Assembly: GCF_001908375.1 (NCBI RefSeq)
Contig: NZ_CP017241.1
Location: 375,001-439,000 of the forward strand
DNA from: Rhizobium etli 8C-3
Lineage (GTDB): Bacteria; Pseudomonadota; Alphaproteobacteria; Rhizobiales; Rhizobiaceae
Reading direction: 5' to 3'
Length of the DNA stretch: 64,000 nucleotides
A program made the translations under genes and the position numbers. Below are positions 27,197 through 36,859 of this stretch, one piece after another; within the stretch, counting starts at the first letter, position 1, and every line of letters starts with the position of its first letter. The notes beneath the pieces were generated by a model that saw nothing but the letters and a program-made list of their open reading frames with translations, searched no databases and was not told the origin of the DNA.

Positions 27197-28801
27197 TCAA
27201 TTCGGCTTGAAAATAAAACCAAAGCGGGAAATCGCCGCAATCAAAAACAACAACGTTTCAGTCAACCAGAAGTAAGCCTGTTGTAAAAACAAATTCCGGG
27301 AAGCGCTGCCGTATCTCTCAAGGGTTGCGTCGATGAAGCCTCTCTCATTGAGGCTGAGCCCTGCAACGATCTGCCCGCGCGCATTCACGATCGCCGAAAT
27401 GCCGTTGTTGGCGTCGCGAATCAGCGGCAAACCGGTCTCCACTGCGCGCACCCGCGCTTGCTGGAAGTGCTGATAAGGACCGGGGGTATTGCCGAACCAG
27501 GCGTCGTTCGTGATGTTCAAGATCGCACCGGCATCGGCGATGTCGCCGGTCATCTCGTCGGCAAAGATGATCTCGTAACAGACCAGGGGATAGAGCTTTA
27601 GCCCCGTCGGCAGTTCCAGGAGATGCCGGGTTGCCGCGGCAGAGAATCCGCCCGGCATTTCGACGATATTCCCGATGCCGAAATCATCGAGGATATCCTC
27701 GAACGGCACATACTCGCCGAATGGGACGAGATGCACCTTGTCGGAAGCTGCGATGATCTGGCCGCGTCCATCGAAGGCGTAGATCGAATTGTAGTATCGC
27801 ACCGGGTTTCCCGGCCCCATCTCTTCGGCTCGCACGGCGCCTGCGATCAGAATCTGATTGTCGTCCAGCGTATCGGCAATCCGGGCAAGAGCATCCTGAT
27901 TGTCGGTGAGGATGAAAGGGATCGAAGTTTCCGGCCAGACGATGATGTCGGGTTTCTTTCCGCCGTCTCGCGGCGCTTCGGCGGAGAGCTTCAAATGCAT
28001 CTCGAAGATGGCCGAGCGGTCGGCGTTGCTGTCGAGCTTGGCCGCCTGGTCGATCATCGGCTGCACGAGCCGGATCACTGGCCGTTTCTCCTCCGGCAGC
28101 GTGGAAGCTTGCGGCGCAACATGAAGCACATAGGCGCCGTATCCGACATGAGCTGCAAAAAGCAGAGCGGCAAGCCCGACACCTGCCGTCGCACCCTGGC
28201 GCGTCCCAACAAGAGCCGGGGCAGAAAAGACGAAGACGGCAAGAGCAGTCACGCCTGCGGTGCCGACGAGGTGTGCGGACTGCATCATCAAGGGCATCGG
28301 CATGATGCCGTAGCCGACCGCATTCCACGGAAAACCCGTAAAGGTGAAGCTGCGCAACCACTCGAAGAGGCCGAAGCTTGCGGCAAGTGCTGCAATGCGG
28401 CCCATCCCGTCCGACCAGAAGATGCGGGCAACAGCTGCCGCAAGGCCATAATAGATCGCCAGCACTGCCGGCAGGCCGAGGACGGCCAGCGGCAGCGCCC
28501 AGGCAAATTCTTCCGAATCGACCATGAGCGCATGGCCAAGCCACCAGAGGCCTGCGACGAAATAACCGAAGCCGAAGAGCCACCCGATCGCGAAGGAGGG
28601 CCAGAGGCGGCCGAGGATGCTTGCCCCGGGGGAGGCGGCTGCGCCATCGATCAGCCAGACGAGGAGTGTGAAAGAGAAAAACATTGCAGCAAAAAAGCCG
28701 ATCGGCGGGAGGGCCAGAACGGCAATTGCGCCGGCCAGGACAGCCAGCAACGCTCGTTTGAAACCCCAGACCAGGATGACCCTGTCCGCAAGACGCTCCA
28801 T
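27197..28801 (-). CDS. lnt: Apolipoprotein N-acyltransferase Lnt
   Basis: Lnt adds the third acyl chain to lipoproteins at the periplasmic face of the inner membrane. The 534-residue product has an N-terminal block of membrane helices and a C-terminal nitrilase-like domain. Its catalytic segments are all present: Glu in WPETSIPF, Lys in DKVHLVPFGEYVPF and Cys in PLVCYEIIFADE. The start at 28801 (MERLADRV) follows GGAG at a good distance; an upstream in-frame extension runs into the CorC gene. It follows that gene on the same strand. Confidence 0.95.
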   Translation of the reverse strand: MERLADRVILVWGFKRALLAVLAGAIAVLALPPIGFFAAMFFSFTLLVWLIDGAAASPGASILGRLWPSFAIGWLFGFGYFVAGLWWLGHALMVDSEEFAWALPLAVLGLPAVLAIYYGLAAAVARIFWSDGMGRIAALAASFGLFEWLRSFTFTGFPWNAVGYGIMPMPLMMQSAHLVGTAGVTALAVFVFSAPALVGTRQGATAGVGLAALLFAAHVGYGAYVLHVAPQASTLPEEKRPVIRLVQPMIDQAAKLDSNADRSAIFEMHLKLSAEAPRDGGKKPDIIVWPETSIPFILTDNQDALARIADTLDDNQILIAGAVRAEEMGPGNPVRYYNSIYAFDGRGQIIAASDKVHLVPFGEYVPFEDILDDFGIGNIVEMPGGFSAAATRHLLELPTGLKLYPLVCYEIIFADEMTGDIADAGAILNITNDAWFGNTPGPYQHFQQARVRAVETGLPLIRDANNGISAIVNARGQIVAGLSLNERGFIDATLERYGSASRNLFLQQAYFWLTETLLFLIAAISRFGFIFKPN

Positions 28802-28880
28802 GCGCACTCCATTCAAGCCGCGAATCAACCCGGTCCGCAGTCTTTCAAAAAAGCCGCGCTTTGTCGTGCCGTGCGGAAAA

Positions 28881-30017
28881 TCAGTTCGACGTGGACTCCG
28901 CCGTCCGGTCGTCTGTTGCCTCAGCACCGGTCGCACTTTCGCCGTCGGCCTTCACACGCCGGCGGATCGCCTGACGCTTGCGGGTGATGCGCACGCGCTT
29001 GATGCGGCGCGGATCGGCCTCGAGAATGTGGAATTCGAAATCCGGCAGCGCCTGGACCACTTCGCCCCGAACCGGAATGCGGCCGAGGGCGGAGAAGATG
29101 AGACCGCCAAGCGTATCGACCTCGTCCACCTGCTCGGTTATGTCGAAATCCGGGCCGATCGCTTCTGCAATCTCCTCCAGTTCGACGCGGGCATCCGCCA
29201 CAAAGACGTCTTCGGAAATGCGCTTGAACATGACTTCTTCGTCGTCATGCTCGTCGTCGATGTCGCCGACGACCATCTCGACGATGTCCTCGTGTGAAGC
29301 CAGGCCGTCGGTGCCGCCATATTCATCGATGACGAGCGCCATCTGCGTGCGGTTCACCTGCATGCGGCGAAGCAGATCGGATGCCAGCATCGACGGCGGC
29401 ACGAAGAGGATCTTGCGGATGATGCCGGCCTCGGCGAGCGTTTTCTGCAGGTCGACGCGGGCGAGATCGAAATTCGGTTTTGCCGAGCGTCCCGGCTTTT
29501 GGATGTTGTCTGTGGCGATCTCGACCAGCGGCTTGGCAGCAGTCTTGGTACCTGCCCGGCGCTTGTTGCGTGCCTGCTTTGCGACATAGGAGAGCAGGTC
29601 GCGGATATGCACCATGCCGCGCGGATCGTCGAGCGTATCGGCATATACGGGCATGCGCGAGCGTCCGGATTCTTCAAAGAGGATCATCAACTCGCCGATG
29701 GTTATGTTCTGGTCGACCGCCTCGATATCGGCGCGCGGAACCATGACGTCGGCGACACGCACTTCGCGGAAACGCAGGATGTTGTGGAGCATCGCCCGCT
29801 CGTCGGGCGAAAAGGCATCGTCGCCGGTATCGTTCGTCATAAGCGCGTCGGCGAGGTCTTCGCGGATGCGCGAACCTTGCTGGGGGCGGAGAATGCGGGC
29901 CGCACGCGCCCAGAATGATCGTCCTGATTGCCTGCTACTACTGCCAGCCTCATCCGAGGAGGAGGATTGATCGGCGTCCTTGGTTTCCGCCGCCGGTTTC
30001 GTTGTAAAGTCGCTCAT
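28881..30017 (-). CDS. CBS-domain hemolysin/CorC-family protein
   Basis: A 378-residue soluble CorC-type protein. After a Ser/Asp-rich N-terminus it has VRVADVMVPRADIEAVD opening two CBS domains, FEESGRSRMPVYADTLDDPR between them and MALVIDEYGGTDGLASHEDI. A C-terminal CorC_HlyC transporter-associated domain and a basic tail (IKRVRITRKRQAIRRRVK) follow. The DUF21 membrane domain of larger family members is absent, as in E. coli CorC (YbeX). Its overlap with ybeY (ATGA) and the order phoH-ybeY-corC-lnt match the E. coli ybeZYX-lnt operon. A role in Mg/Co homeostasis or ribosome-linked stress is inferred. Confidence 0.92.
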   Translation of the reverse strand: MSDFTTKPAAETKDADQSSSSDEAGSSSRQSGRSFWARAARILRPQQGSRIREDLADALMTNDTGDDAFSPDERAMLHNILRFREVRVADVMVPRADIEAVDQNITIGELMILFEESGRSRMPVYADTLDDPRGMVHIRDLLSYVAKQARNKRRAGTKTAAKPLVEIATDNIQKPGRSAKPNFDLARVDLQKTLAEAGIIRKILFVPPSMLASDLLRRMQVNRTQMALVIDEYGGTDGLASHEDIVEMVVGDIDDEHDDEEVMFKRISEDVFVADARVELEEIAEAIGPDFDITEQVDEVDTLGGLIFSALGRIPVRGEVVQALPDFEFHILEADPRRIKRVRITRKRQAIRRRVKADGESATGAEATDDRTAESTSN

Positions 30018-30529
30018 CGTTCCATTTTAAGGTCTTGACCCTCGTATGGGTCAGATAGGCCGAGTACCGCTAAAATGCGAGTCTCCAACCGCTCCATAAT
30101 TTCGGCTTCGTCGTTATTCATATGGTCGTAGCCGAAGAGATGCAAGAAACCATGCACCATCAGATGCGTCAGATGGTCCTCGAACGATTTTTCGAGCTCG
30201 CGTGCTTCCCGTTCGACGGTCTCCCTGGCGATGATGATATCACCAAGCATCGGACCTGGCATCTGTCCCGGCGCTATCGGAAAGGCAGGGAAGGAGAGGA
30301 CATTGGTGGCCTTGTCTTTCTTGCGCCATTGGGCGTTGATGGCGCGGATGGCCTCGTCGTCCGTGAAGAGAAGAGAAAGCTCCGTCGCCCTCTTGGGAAA
30401 CCTCTGCTTCTCGTCTTGCTCGAGAAGCTTCGATGCCGCTTCCAGCACGCGTTCGGCCAGGGCCTGAAGTTCGTTCTCCGAGGGCCAGTCGCCCTCCTCG
30501 ATGCTGATCTGGATATCGATTGGGGCCAT
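30014..30529 (-). CDS. ybeY: rRNA maturation endoribonuclease YbeY
   Basis: YbeY is a zinc-dependent single-strand endoribonuclease needed for 16S rRNA 3' maturation and ribosome quality control. The 171-residue product contains the full metal site HGFLHLFGYDH, three histidines spaced as in the family, and the upstream KDKATNVLSFPAF segment. Its ATG overlaps the last base of the phoH stop and its own stop overlaps the CorC start, so the three are coupled. In S. meliloti this gene (SMc01113) affects sRNA-linked regulation and symbiosis (recollection). Confidence 0.96.
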   Translation of the reverse strand: MAPIDIQISIEEGDWPSENELQALAERVLEAASKLLEQDEKQRFPKRATELSLLFTDDEAIRAINAQWRKKDKATNVLSFPAFPIAPGQMPGPMLGDIIIARETVEREARELEKSFEDHLTHLMVHGFLHLFGYDHMNNDEAEIMERLETRILAVLGLSDPYEGQDLKMER

Positions 30530-31581
30530 CAGACCTGCGGTCCGGCGTCTTCCGGGCGCGTGGTATAGGTGGCGTCATAGGCCCTTACGATCCGTCCGAC
30601 CAGGGGATGGCGCACGACATCGACATCCTTGAAGCGGATCGTCGAGATCCCTTCCACGCCGTCGAGCAGATGCAGTGCCTCGACGAGTCCGGACTTCACG
30701 CCGCGCGGCAAATCGATCTGGCTCGGGTCGCCCGTGATGATCATTCGCGAATTCTCGCCGAGACGCGTCAGGAACATCTTCATCTGCATCGAGGTCGTGT
30801 TCTGCGCCTCGTCGAGGATAATGGCTGCGTTCGAGAGGGTGCGTCCGCGCATGAAGGCGAGCGGCGCGATCTCAATGACACCGGCCGTGATCGCGCGCTC
30901 GACCTTGTCTCCGGGGATCATGTCGTAGAGCGCATCATAGAGCGGCCGGAGATAGGGATCGACCTTCTCCTTCATGTCCCCCGGCAGGAAGCCAAGGCGC
31001 TCGCCGGCTTCGACGGCTGGCCGCGAAAGGATGATCTTCTCGACGGCACCGCGTTCCAGCATCTGGGCCGCATGCGCGACGGCGAGATAAGTCTTGCCCG
31101 TGCCGGCTGGTCCAACGCCGAACACAAGTTCTGCGCGCTCCATGGCGCGTATGTAGGCATCCTGCGTCGGCGTGCGCGCAACGATCGTCTTCTTGCGTGT
31201 CGAAATCTGCGCCATGGTCAGCTTGGCTTTCTTCTCCATGGTCGGCAGGCTCAACTGATCGTCGGCGGCAACCGCCATGCGGATCGCGCCTTCCACGTCG
31301 GATCGTTCCACGCTGCCGCCTTTCTGGAGCTTTTCATAGAGGTAGTCCAGCGTGCGCCGCGCTTGATTGGTGGCGACGACGTCACCGGTGATGACGACGG
31401 AATTTCCGCGGGCGCGCGCATCGATCTGCAGCCGCTCTTCGAGAAGCTTCAGATTCTGGTCGAATTGCCCGAACAACTCGCTGGCGAACCGGTTGTTCTC
31501 GAACGTCAGGACGAAGTGATTGGCGTCGCTCGCAATGCGTGGGTGGCGCGGTGAAGAAGAAACCAATTCTTGTCCGTTCAA
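30529..31581 (-). CDS. PhoH family ATPase (YbeZ-like)
   Basis: A 350-residue cytoplasmic P-loop ATPase. Walker A lies in GVGPAGTGKTYLAVAHAA and Walker B in AAIILDEAQNT. These are followed by the MKMFLTRLGENSRMIITGDPSQ segment (in part), as in all PhoH/YbeZ proteins. It acts with YbeY in RNA metabolism, which the phoH-ybeY overlap supports. The first codon is TTG at 31581 and no ATG precedes the conserved region, so a non-ATG start is likely. Confidence 0.94.
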   Translation of the reverse strand: MNGQELVSSSPRHPRIASDANHFVLTFENNRFASELFGQFDQNLKLLEERLQIDARARGNSVVITGDVVATNQARRTLDYLYEKLQKGGSVERSDVEGAIRMAVAADDQLSLPTMEKKAKLTMAQISTRKKTIVARTPTQDAYIRAMERAELVFGVGPAGTGKTYLAVAHAAQMLERGAVEKIILSRPAVEAGERLGFLPGDMKEKVDPYLRPLYDALYDMIPGDKVERAITAGVIEIAPLAFMRGRTLSNAAIILDEAQNTTSMQMKMFLTRLGENSRMIITGDPSQIDLPRGVKSGLVEALHLLDGVEGISTIRFKDVDVVRHPLVGRIVRAYDATYTTRPEDAGPQV

Positions 31582-31599
31582 GCGGTCGAGCTCCCTAGG

Positions 31600-33021
31600 T
31601 TAAACCTCAGCCTCTGCAAACTCGGCAAACAGGCTGTTCGTTCCGGTTCCGGTGATTCGCACTTTTATAATGTCACCGATTTGCGATGCTTTTGCATCAA
31701 CATTCACTGACTGAAGCCAGGGAGAACGGCCGATAAGCTGTCCTGGCATGCGACCGGGCTTTTCAAGCAACAAATCAATCTCCTTGCCGATGCAGGACGT
31801 GTTGAATTCCTGCGTCTGCTTGAGGAGAAGCGCCTGCAGGCGCTCAAGCCGTTCTGCCTTGATCTCTTCCGGCACCTGGTCCTTCAGTTCCGCTCCGGGC
31901 GTACCCGGCCGCGTCGAATACTTAAAGGAGAAAGCCTGCGCATAGCCGATCTCCTCCACCAGTTGCAGTGTAGCTTCAAAATCCTTGTCTGTCTCCCCAG
32001 GAAAACCGACGATGAAATCACCCGAAAGCGCGATATCGGGGCGGGCGGCGCGGATGCGCTCGATCAGCATGATATATTCGGCTGCCGTATGGCGGCGGTT
32101 CATGGCCTTCAGGATCCGGTCCGAGCCTGCCTGCACGGGCAGGTGCAAGTAGGGCATCAGCGCCCGCAGATCGCGATGTGCCCCGATGAGGCGGTCGTCC
32201 ATGTCACGCGGGTGGCTGGTGGTGTAGCGAAGCCGCGCAAGGCCTGGAATTTCAGCGAGGCGATAAAGTAGATCGCCAAGGCTCCATTCTTCGCCATTGG
32301 CCCCGGCGCCGTGCCACGCGTTGACGTTCTGGCCGAGCAATGTGATCTCGCGCACTCCGCCTTCGACGAGTTTTTGCGCCTCCTCGACAATCTGGCTGAC
32401 TGGGCGGGAGGTTTCCGAGCCACGCGTGTAGGGTACGACGCAGAAGGTACAGAACTTGTCACAGCCTTCCTGCACCGTAAGGAACGAGGTCACGCCGCGC
32501 GAGCGGATCTTCCTGCTTTCGGCAATCGGCAGATGCTCGAACTTGTCCTCCAGCGCATATTCCGTATCGACGACGCGATGGCCCTGCTTGGCGCGCCGCA
32601 GCGCGTCCGGCAGGCGGTGATAGGTCTGCGGGCCGATGACGACATCGACGGCAGGCGCGCGGCGGAGGATTTCTTCGCCTTCGGCCTGGGCAACGCAGCC
32701 GGTCACGCCGATCATCATCTCGCGCCCATCGGCGGCCTTCTTCTTTTTCATCTCGCGCAGCCGACCGAGCGCCGAATAAACCTTTTCGGCCGCCTTTTCG
32801 CGGATATGGCAGGTATTCAGGAGAACGAGATCCGCCTCATCCATGTTCTCCGTCGGCTCGTAGCCGTCGCGGGCCAGTGCATCGCTCATGCGCATCGAAT
32901 CGTAGACGTTCATCTGGCAGCCATAGGTCTTGATGAAAACCTTGCGGCTGTTGGTGCCATCGCGAAGGTCCTTGCTGGGGATGATCTCCGGGGCCGGAAG
33001 AAGGGCGCTGTCTTGGGTCAT
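31600..33021 (-). CDS. miaB: tRNA-2-methylthio-N6-dimethylallyladenosine synthase MiaB
   Basis: MiaB methylthiolates i6A37 of tRNAs that read UNN codons. The 473-residue product shows the N-terminal cluster domain ([33 protein letters not shown]). The radical-SAM motif C-x3-C-x2-C is in [15 protein letters not shown], and a C-terminal TRAM domain ends [14 protein letters not shown]. It heads the miaB-phoH-ybeY-corC-lnt run; the gap to phoH is 18 bp. Confidence 0.96.
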   Translation of the reverse strand: MTQDSALLPAPEIIPSKDLRDGTNSRKVFIKTYGCQMNVYDSMRMSDALARDGYEPTENMDEADLVLLNTCHIREKAAEKVYSALGRLREMKKKKAADGREMMIGVTGCVAQAEGEEILRRAPAVDVVIGPQTYHRLPDALRRAKQGHRVVDTEYALEDKFEHLPIAESRKIRSRGVTSFLTVQEGCDKFCTFCVVPYTRGSETSRPVSQIVEEAQKLVEGGVREITLLGQNVNAWHGAGANGEEWSLGDLLYRLAEIPGLARLRYTTSHPRDMDDRLIGAHRDLRALMPYLHLPVQAGSDRILKAMNRRHTAAEYIMLIERIRAARPDIALSGDFIVGFPGETDKDFEATLQLVEEIGYAQAFSFKYSTRPGTPGAELKDQVPEEIKAERLERLQALLLKQTQEFNTSCIGKEIDLLLEKPGRMPGQLIGRSPWLQSVNVDAKASQIGDIIKVRITGTGTNSLFAEFAEAEV

Positions 33022-33070
33022 GGCCGGCTATTTAGTGGTTTTTTGCCCTCTAGAAAATCGAAATCTTGCC

Positions 33071-33880
33071 TCAGGGGATTTCACGGCCGCGAAGGCGGCT
33101 GTTGAGCATTGCACGGATACGCCGTGCTATGGTGGCGCTGACATCCTTCCGGTTCGAATCCGAACGGTATTCGACCGCCTCGCCGAAGCAGACCTCGGCA
33201 TCGAGGGCGGCGCATTTCACGACGTCGATCAGGTGCGGCACGAGTTCCACGTCGCCTGGCCAGCCGGCCAGCGGTCGATGATAGCGGCCCATCGCAACGC
33301 CGTGCGCCTTTGTGTAGGCAATCGCAACCGGCTGCACGAAGACGGAACCGTTCGGCGAGTGCGGCACGGCCATGGCGGCCGCCCCGAAAAGCGAGGACTT
33401 GACTTCCAGCAGGCGATTGCCGTCCGAGGTCGTGCCTTCCGGAAACAGCACGATGATTTCGCCGCGCGCCATGCGGGCGGCGATCTCGCTTGCCTGATTG
33501 CCGGTCTTTCGCTTCTCTTCGCGCACGATGAAGACGCTTTTCTGCAGCCGGGCAAGCAGGCCGAAGATGGGCCAGTCGCGCACTTCTATCTTGGCGATGA
33601 AGGCGACATCGGCGACCGAGGACATCACCATGATGTCCATCCACGATGCATGATTGACGCATAGCATCAGCGGTCGGCGCCCCTCAAGCTTGCCGTTAAC
33701 CTTCACGCGAATGCCGAGGGCGTGGCAGGCAGCGCGGTGCCACAGGCGCGGAAGGATGCGGCGAAGCTTCCAGTCGAAACGGAGGCCGAGAAGCTGGAGG
33801 GGCATCAGCACAATGCTGGCGGCAGCGACGACGACTGCGGCATAGGCGATGCGCAGCCAGACGATCAACGCGAGCTCCAT
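33071..33880 (-). CDS. olsA: Lyso-ornithine lipid O-acyltransferase OlsA (PlsC family)
   Basis: A 269-residue PlsC-type acyltransferase with an N-terminal membrane segment. Its catalytic motif is H-x4-D (NHASWMD), its acceptor-binding motif FPEGTTSDG. OlsA acylates lyso-ornithine lipid to ornithine lipid, a phosphorus-free membrane lipid made under phosphate limitation. From memory the S. meliloti olsA gene lies exactly here, between miaB and the fur/mur gene, and its partner olsB lies at the other end of the same block (49484-50359). General 1-acylglycerol-3-phosphate acyltransferase activity is the main alternative. Confidence 0.85.
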   Translation of the reverse strand: MELALIVWLRIAYAAVVVAAASIVLMPLQLLGLRFDWKLRRILPRLWHRAACHALGIRVKVNGKLEGRRPLMLCVNHASWMDIMVMSSVADVAFIAKIEVRDWPIFGLLARLQKSVFIVREEKRKTGNQASEIAARMARGEIIVLFPEGTTSDGNRLLEVKSSLFGAAAMAVPHSPNGSVFVQPVAIAYTKAHGVAMGRYHRPLAGWPGDVELVPHLIDVVKCAALDAEVCFGEAVEYRSDSNRKDVSATIARRIRAMLNSRLRGREIP

Positions 33881-33898
33881 GCGGCTGCTGTCATCGGT

Positions 33899-34327
33899 TC
33901 AGCGTTCGTCTTTCTTCAACGGAATGCCGTAAAGCTCCAGCCGATGATCGACAAGCTGGAAGCCATGCTCACGGGCAATGCGCTCCTGCAGCGCTTCGAT
34001 CTCCGGCGAGCGGAATTCGATGACAACGCCGTTCTTCAGGTCTATCAGGTGGTCGTGATGTTCTTCCGGCACCGTTTCATAGCGCGAGCGGCCGTCGCGG
34101 AAGTCATGGCGGGCGATGATGCCGGCATCCTCAAACAGCTTGACTGTTCGATAGACCGTGGAAATCGAAATCTTCGCGTCGACCTTCGCGGAACGGCGAT
34201 AGAGTTCCTCGACATCCGGGTGATCTGCCGACTCTTCCAGGATGCGAGCGATCACGCGGCGCTGTTCGGTCATTCGCATGCCGCGCTCGGTGCAAAGCTC
34301 CTCAAGGGTCTTGGCTGCGTCGGTCAT
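33899..34327 (-). CDS. mur: Fur-family metalloregulator (Mur, manganese-responsive, likely)
   Basis: A 142-residue Fur-family repressor. The DNA-binding helix region is RMTEQRRVIARILEESADH and the hinge ISISTVYRTVKLFEDAGII. The metal site region contains HHDHLIDLKNGVVIEFRSPE. It has a single cysteine near the N-terminus and lacks the C-terminal CxxC zinc site of E. coli Fur. In rhizobia the Fur homologue at this locus is Mur, a manganese-responsive repressor of Mn uptake, while RirA handles iron. Assignment to Mur rests on that knowledge plus gene order. Confidence 0.88.
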   Translation of the reverse strand: MTDAAKTLEELCTERGMRMTEQRRVIARILEESADHPDVEELYRRSAKVDAKISISTVYRTVKLFEDAGIIARHDFRDGRSRYETVPEEHHDHLIDLKNGVVIEFRSPEIEALQERIAREHGFQLVDHRLELYGIPLKKDER

Positions 34328-34363
34328 TGGCGGCCTTCATTCAGATTCCAATTCTCAACGGAA

Positions 34364-34858
34364 CTAGCGAAGAACGCGCTTCATGACAAGCGCCGTGGAA
34401 ACGGCGCCGTTCGCGTCCTTGTAGTATCCGCGGCGCTCGCCGACTTTCTCGAAGCCGAGCTTCTGGTAGAGGCCGAGGGCGGCGGCATTGCCGTCGTCGA
34501 CTTCGAGGAACATGCTCTCACCACCGCGCAGCTTGGCTTCACGCATTGCTGCCTGCATCAGCCGCCAGCCGAGGCCGGCACGGGCAACTTTCGCCTGTAC
34601 GGCGATCGAAAGGATTTCGGCTTCGCCTGCGACCTGGCGCGCGAGCACGAAGCCCGGCAGCGGTTTTTTCAAGAAAGCGTTGGTCTGGTGCGCCACGAAG
34701 CCGAAGACATTGTCCTGGCTGAGCAGGCTGTGGAATTCGCCGTCACCCCAGGGGCGGGCAAATCGTTCGCCATGCAGCGCAGCGACCGCTCGGCAATCGT
34801 CGCTGCCCATGGCGATGATCTCGAATTCGGGCTTCAGAGTGAGATAAGATTCCAGCAT
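34364..34858 (-). CDS. rimI: Ribosomal-protein-alanine N-acetyltransferase RimI
   Basis: A 164-residue GNAT protein, probably acetylating the N-terminal alanine of ribosomal protein S18. It shows the GNAT acetyl-CoA site RAGLGWRLMQAAMREA and the LGLYQKLGFEKVGERRGYY segment typical of RimI. A GTG at 34864 overlaps the tsaB stop as GTGA and is a possible coupled start; ATG at 34858 is used here. The tsaB-rimI pairing is widespread. Confidence 0.9.
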   Translation of the reverse strand: MLESYLTLKPEFEIIAMGSDDCRAVAALHGERFARPWGDGEFHSLLSQDNVFGFVAHQTNAFLKKPLPGFVLARQVAGEAEILSIAVQAKVARAGLGWRLMQAAMREAKLRGGESMFLEVDDGNAAALGLYQKLGFEKVGERRGYYKDANGAVSTALVMKRVLR

Positions 34859-34860
34859 GG

Positions 34861-35520
34861 TCACACTCGCGCGATCGCGAACCCTGCCTGCGGTTTGGCG
34901 TCGGGTCCGCGTAGATAAAGAGGCTTCGGCTTTCCTGAACCGGGATCGGCGGCTGCACCGAGGCGTGCCACGATGGAAATGGGAAAATGATTGCCGTGTT
35001 CGCCCGAAGCGTCCGGCTTCAGGAGCGGTGTAGCCGAACCTGTAATTTCGCCGGCAAAGGCTGCCGCAATCCTTTTCGCCTCCTCGATCGGCACTGCGCG
35101 AGGTTCATCGAGCGCCGGGCCGTCGGCAGAAAAGCTCTGGAGGTAGATTTCGCCGCGCTTGGCGTCCATGGCGGCAAGAACAGGGCGCCCGGGTGTCTTT
35201 TCGCGCCGGGCGGCGGCCATGGTCTCGAGCGTCGTGATGCCGACGGTTGGGATATTGAGCGCAAGGCCGAAACCGCGAGCTGCGGCGACACCGACGCGGA
35301 TGCCTGTAAAGGAGCCGGGACCGACGGTGACTGCAATGCGTTCGACCATCGCAAGTTTCATGTCCGCCTGGCTGAGCACGCGGTCGACAACTCCCATCAA
35401 ATGCTCTGCATGGCCCTTGCCGATCAGATCGGATGCCTCCCCCAGCACCATATCCCTGCCGCTGTCGTAGACAGCGGCAGCGCAATCTACACCAGCCGTG
35501 TCGAGCGCCAGAACAATCAT
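34861..35520 (-). CDS. tsaB: tRNA threonylcarbamoyladenosine biosynthesis protein TsaB
   Basis: TsaB is the scaffold partner of TsaD in t6A37 formation on ANN-decoding tRNAs. The 219-residue product begins MIVLALDTAGVDCAAAVYD with the ASKHA fold. It contains RIAVTVGPGSFTGIRVGVAA and FGLALNIPTVGITTLETMA, both characteristic. It resembles TsaD but lacks the metal-binding histidines, as TsaB does. The ATG at 35520 is chosen; an in-frame upstream codon adds ten unrelated residues. It is followed by rimI with overlap. Confidence 0.95.
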   Translation of the reverse strand: MIVLALDTAGVDCAAAVYDSGRDMVLGEASDLIGKGHAEHLMGVVDRVLSQADMKLAMVERIAVTVGPGSFTGIRVGVAAARGFGLALNIPTVGITTLETMAAARREKTPGRPVLAAMDAKRGEIYLQSFSADGPALDEPRAVPIEEAKRIAAAFAGEITGSATPLLKPDASGEHGNHFPISIVARLGAAADPGSGKPKPLYLRGPDAKPQAGFAIARV

Positions 35521-35597
35521 GCCATCAATTTCCGAATAAAAGCCTACCACAAATTCAGCCGGCGCAATGCTAAGCCGGCTGAATTTCGGACAAATCG

Positions 35598-36164
35598 TCA
35601 GGCGGCGATGACTTCCTGCACTTCGGGAACGAAGTGACGAAGCAGGTTCTGGACGCCATGCTTCAGTGTCGCCGTGGACGAGGGGCAGCCGGCGCAGGAG
35701 CCCTTCATGTTGAGATAGACCTTGCCATCCTTGAAGCCGCGGAACGTGATATCGCCGCCATCCTGGGCAACTGCCGGGCGAACGCGGGTTTCAAGGAGTT
35801 CCTTGATGGTGAGCACGATGGTCTCGTCGGCCGCATCGAAGAATTCACCTCCGGCATCGAGCTCTTCCGAAAGTACCGAAGCGTCGCCCATGACCGGCTT
35901 TCCGGACATGAAGTGTTCCATGATAGAGCCAAGGATGGCGGGTTTCAGGTGCTGCCATTCCTGGTTCTCCTTGGAGACGGAAATGAAATCGTAGCCGAAA
36001 TAGACACCGGTCACGCCCGGAATTTCAAAAAGGCGCGCAGCAAGCGGCGAAGCCTGGGCCTCCTTGGCGCTGCGGAATTCGGCAGTGCCGGTTTCCATCA
36101 CCACCTTGCCCGGCAGGAACTTCTGTGTGGCCGGATTCGGCGTGGCTTCGGTCTGAATGAACAT
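35598..36164 (-). CDS. NifU-like Fe-S scaffold protein (Nfu family)
   Basis: A 188-residue Nfu-type protein. The N-terminal Nfu_N domain begins MFIQTEATPNPATQKFLPG and includes VTGVYFGYDFISVSK. The C-terminal NifU domain carries GSCAGCPSSTATLKHGVQN, whose CxxC binds a 4Fe-4S cluster for transfer to target proteins. The layout is that of mitochondrial NFU1 rather than the A-type fused NfuA. The start at 36164 has GGAG six bases upstream; another ATG lies 12 nt earlier. It lies between tsaB and the universal stress protein gene. Confidence 0.94.
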   Translation of the reverse strand: MFIQTEATPNPATQKFLPGKVVMETGTAEFRSAKEAQASPLAARLFEIPGVTGVYFGYDFISVSKENQEWQHLKPAILGSIMEHFMSGKPVMGDASVLSEELDAGGEFFDAADETIVLTIKELLETRVRPAVAQDGGDITFRGFKDGKVYLNMKGSCAGCPSSTATLKHGVQNLLRHFVPEVQEVIAA

Positions 36165-36291
36165 TTCGCTCTCCATGCGGGCCAGGTCGTCGCTCAGGCC
36201 GTCTTTAGAATTCTTCAAAAGAAAATAAGCCGATTGGCGGCGCTAATCAAGAGACAAAGACTCCAGAAATAGCCGCATTCTGCAGCACAAC

Positions 36292-36783
36292 TTATGCCAG
36301 CGCATCCAGTTCTTCGTTCGTCAAGGTATCAGGCAGGACGGTGACGGGGATCGGGAAAGCCGCGGCTTTTCCGACAACGGACGACACCAGCGGTCCAGGG
36401 CCTTCCTTGGCGGAGCTTGCAGCCAGCACCAGGATCGCGATGTCGCGATCTTCTTCGATCACCGCATTGATCTCCTCGACCGCACTTCCCTCGCGGATGA
36501 CGATTTCCGGCTCGATGCCGATCATTTCGCGTACCACCTGCGCCGCTTTGGCAACGACGGCTTCGGCTTCCTCACGGGCTTCGGCGCGCATGATCTCCTC
36601 GACGCCCAGCCATTGCTGAAAATCACCTTCGGGAATCACGTAGACAAGCACCAGTCCGCCATTGGAATTCTTGGCGCGCCGGCCGGCATAATGCACAGCG
36701 CTCTGGCATTCGGGTGTGCCATCGATCACCGCCATGAATTTGCGGCGATGCCCTTCGAGCCGTGAGAGTCGCTTTGATACCAT
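36292..36783 (-). CDS. Universal stress protein (UspA family)
   Basis: A 163-residue single-domain Usp protein. After a basic leader it has FMAVIDGTPECQSAVHYAGR and VLVYVIPEGDFQQWL. It ends with VSSVVGKAAAFPIPVTVLPD, related to the Usp nucleotide-binding G-x2-G-x9-G(S/T) pattern but without a clear full match, so ATP binding is uncertain. It follows trpS on the same strand after 76 bp. No general-stress sigma promoter was recognised upstream. Confidence 0.9.
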   Translation of the reverse strand: MVSKRLSRLEGHRRKFMAVIDGTPECQSAVHYAGRRAKNSNGGLVLVYVIPEGDFQQWLGVEEIMRAEAREEAEAVVAKAAQVVREMIGIEPEIVIREGSAVEEINAVIEEDRDIAILVLAASSAKEGPGPLVSSVVGKAAAFPIPVTVLPDTLTNEELDALA

Positions 36784-36859
36784 GGCGCCGACTCTGACAC
36801 CTTAACCGGGAAATTTGCAAGCCCCCGTCATTGAAGGGGACTCGCCTCAGAAGGCATGC

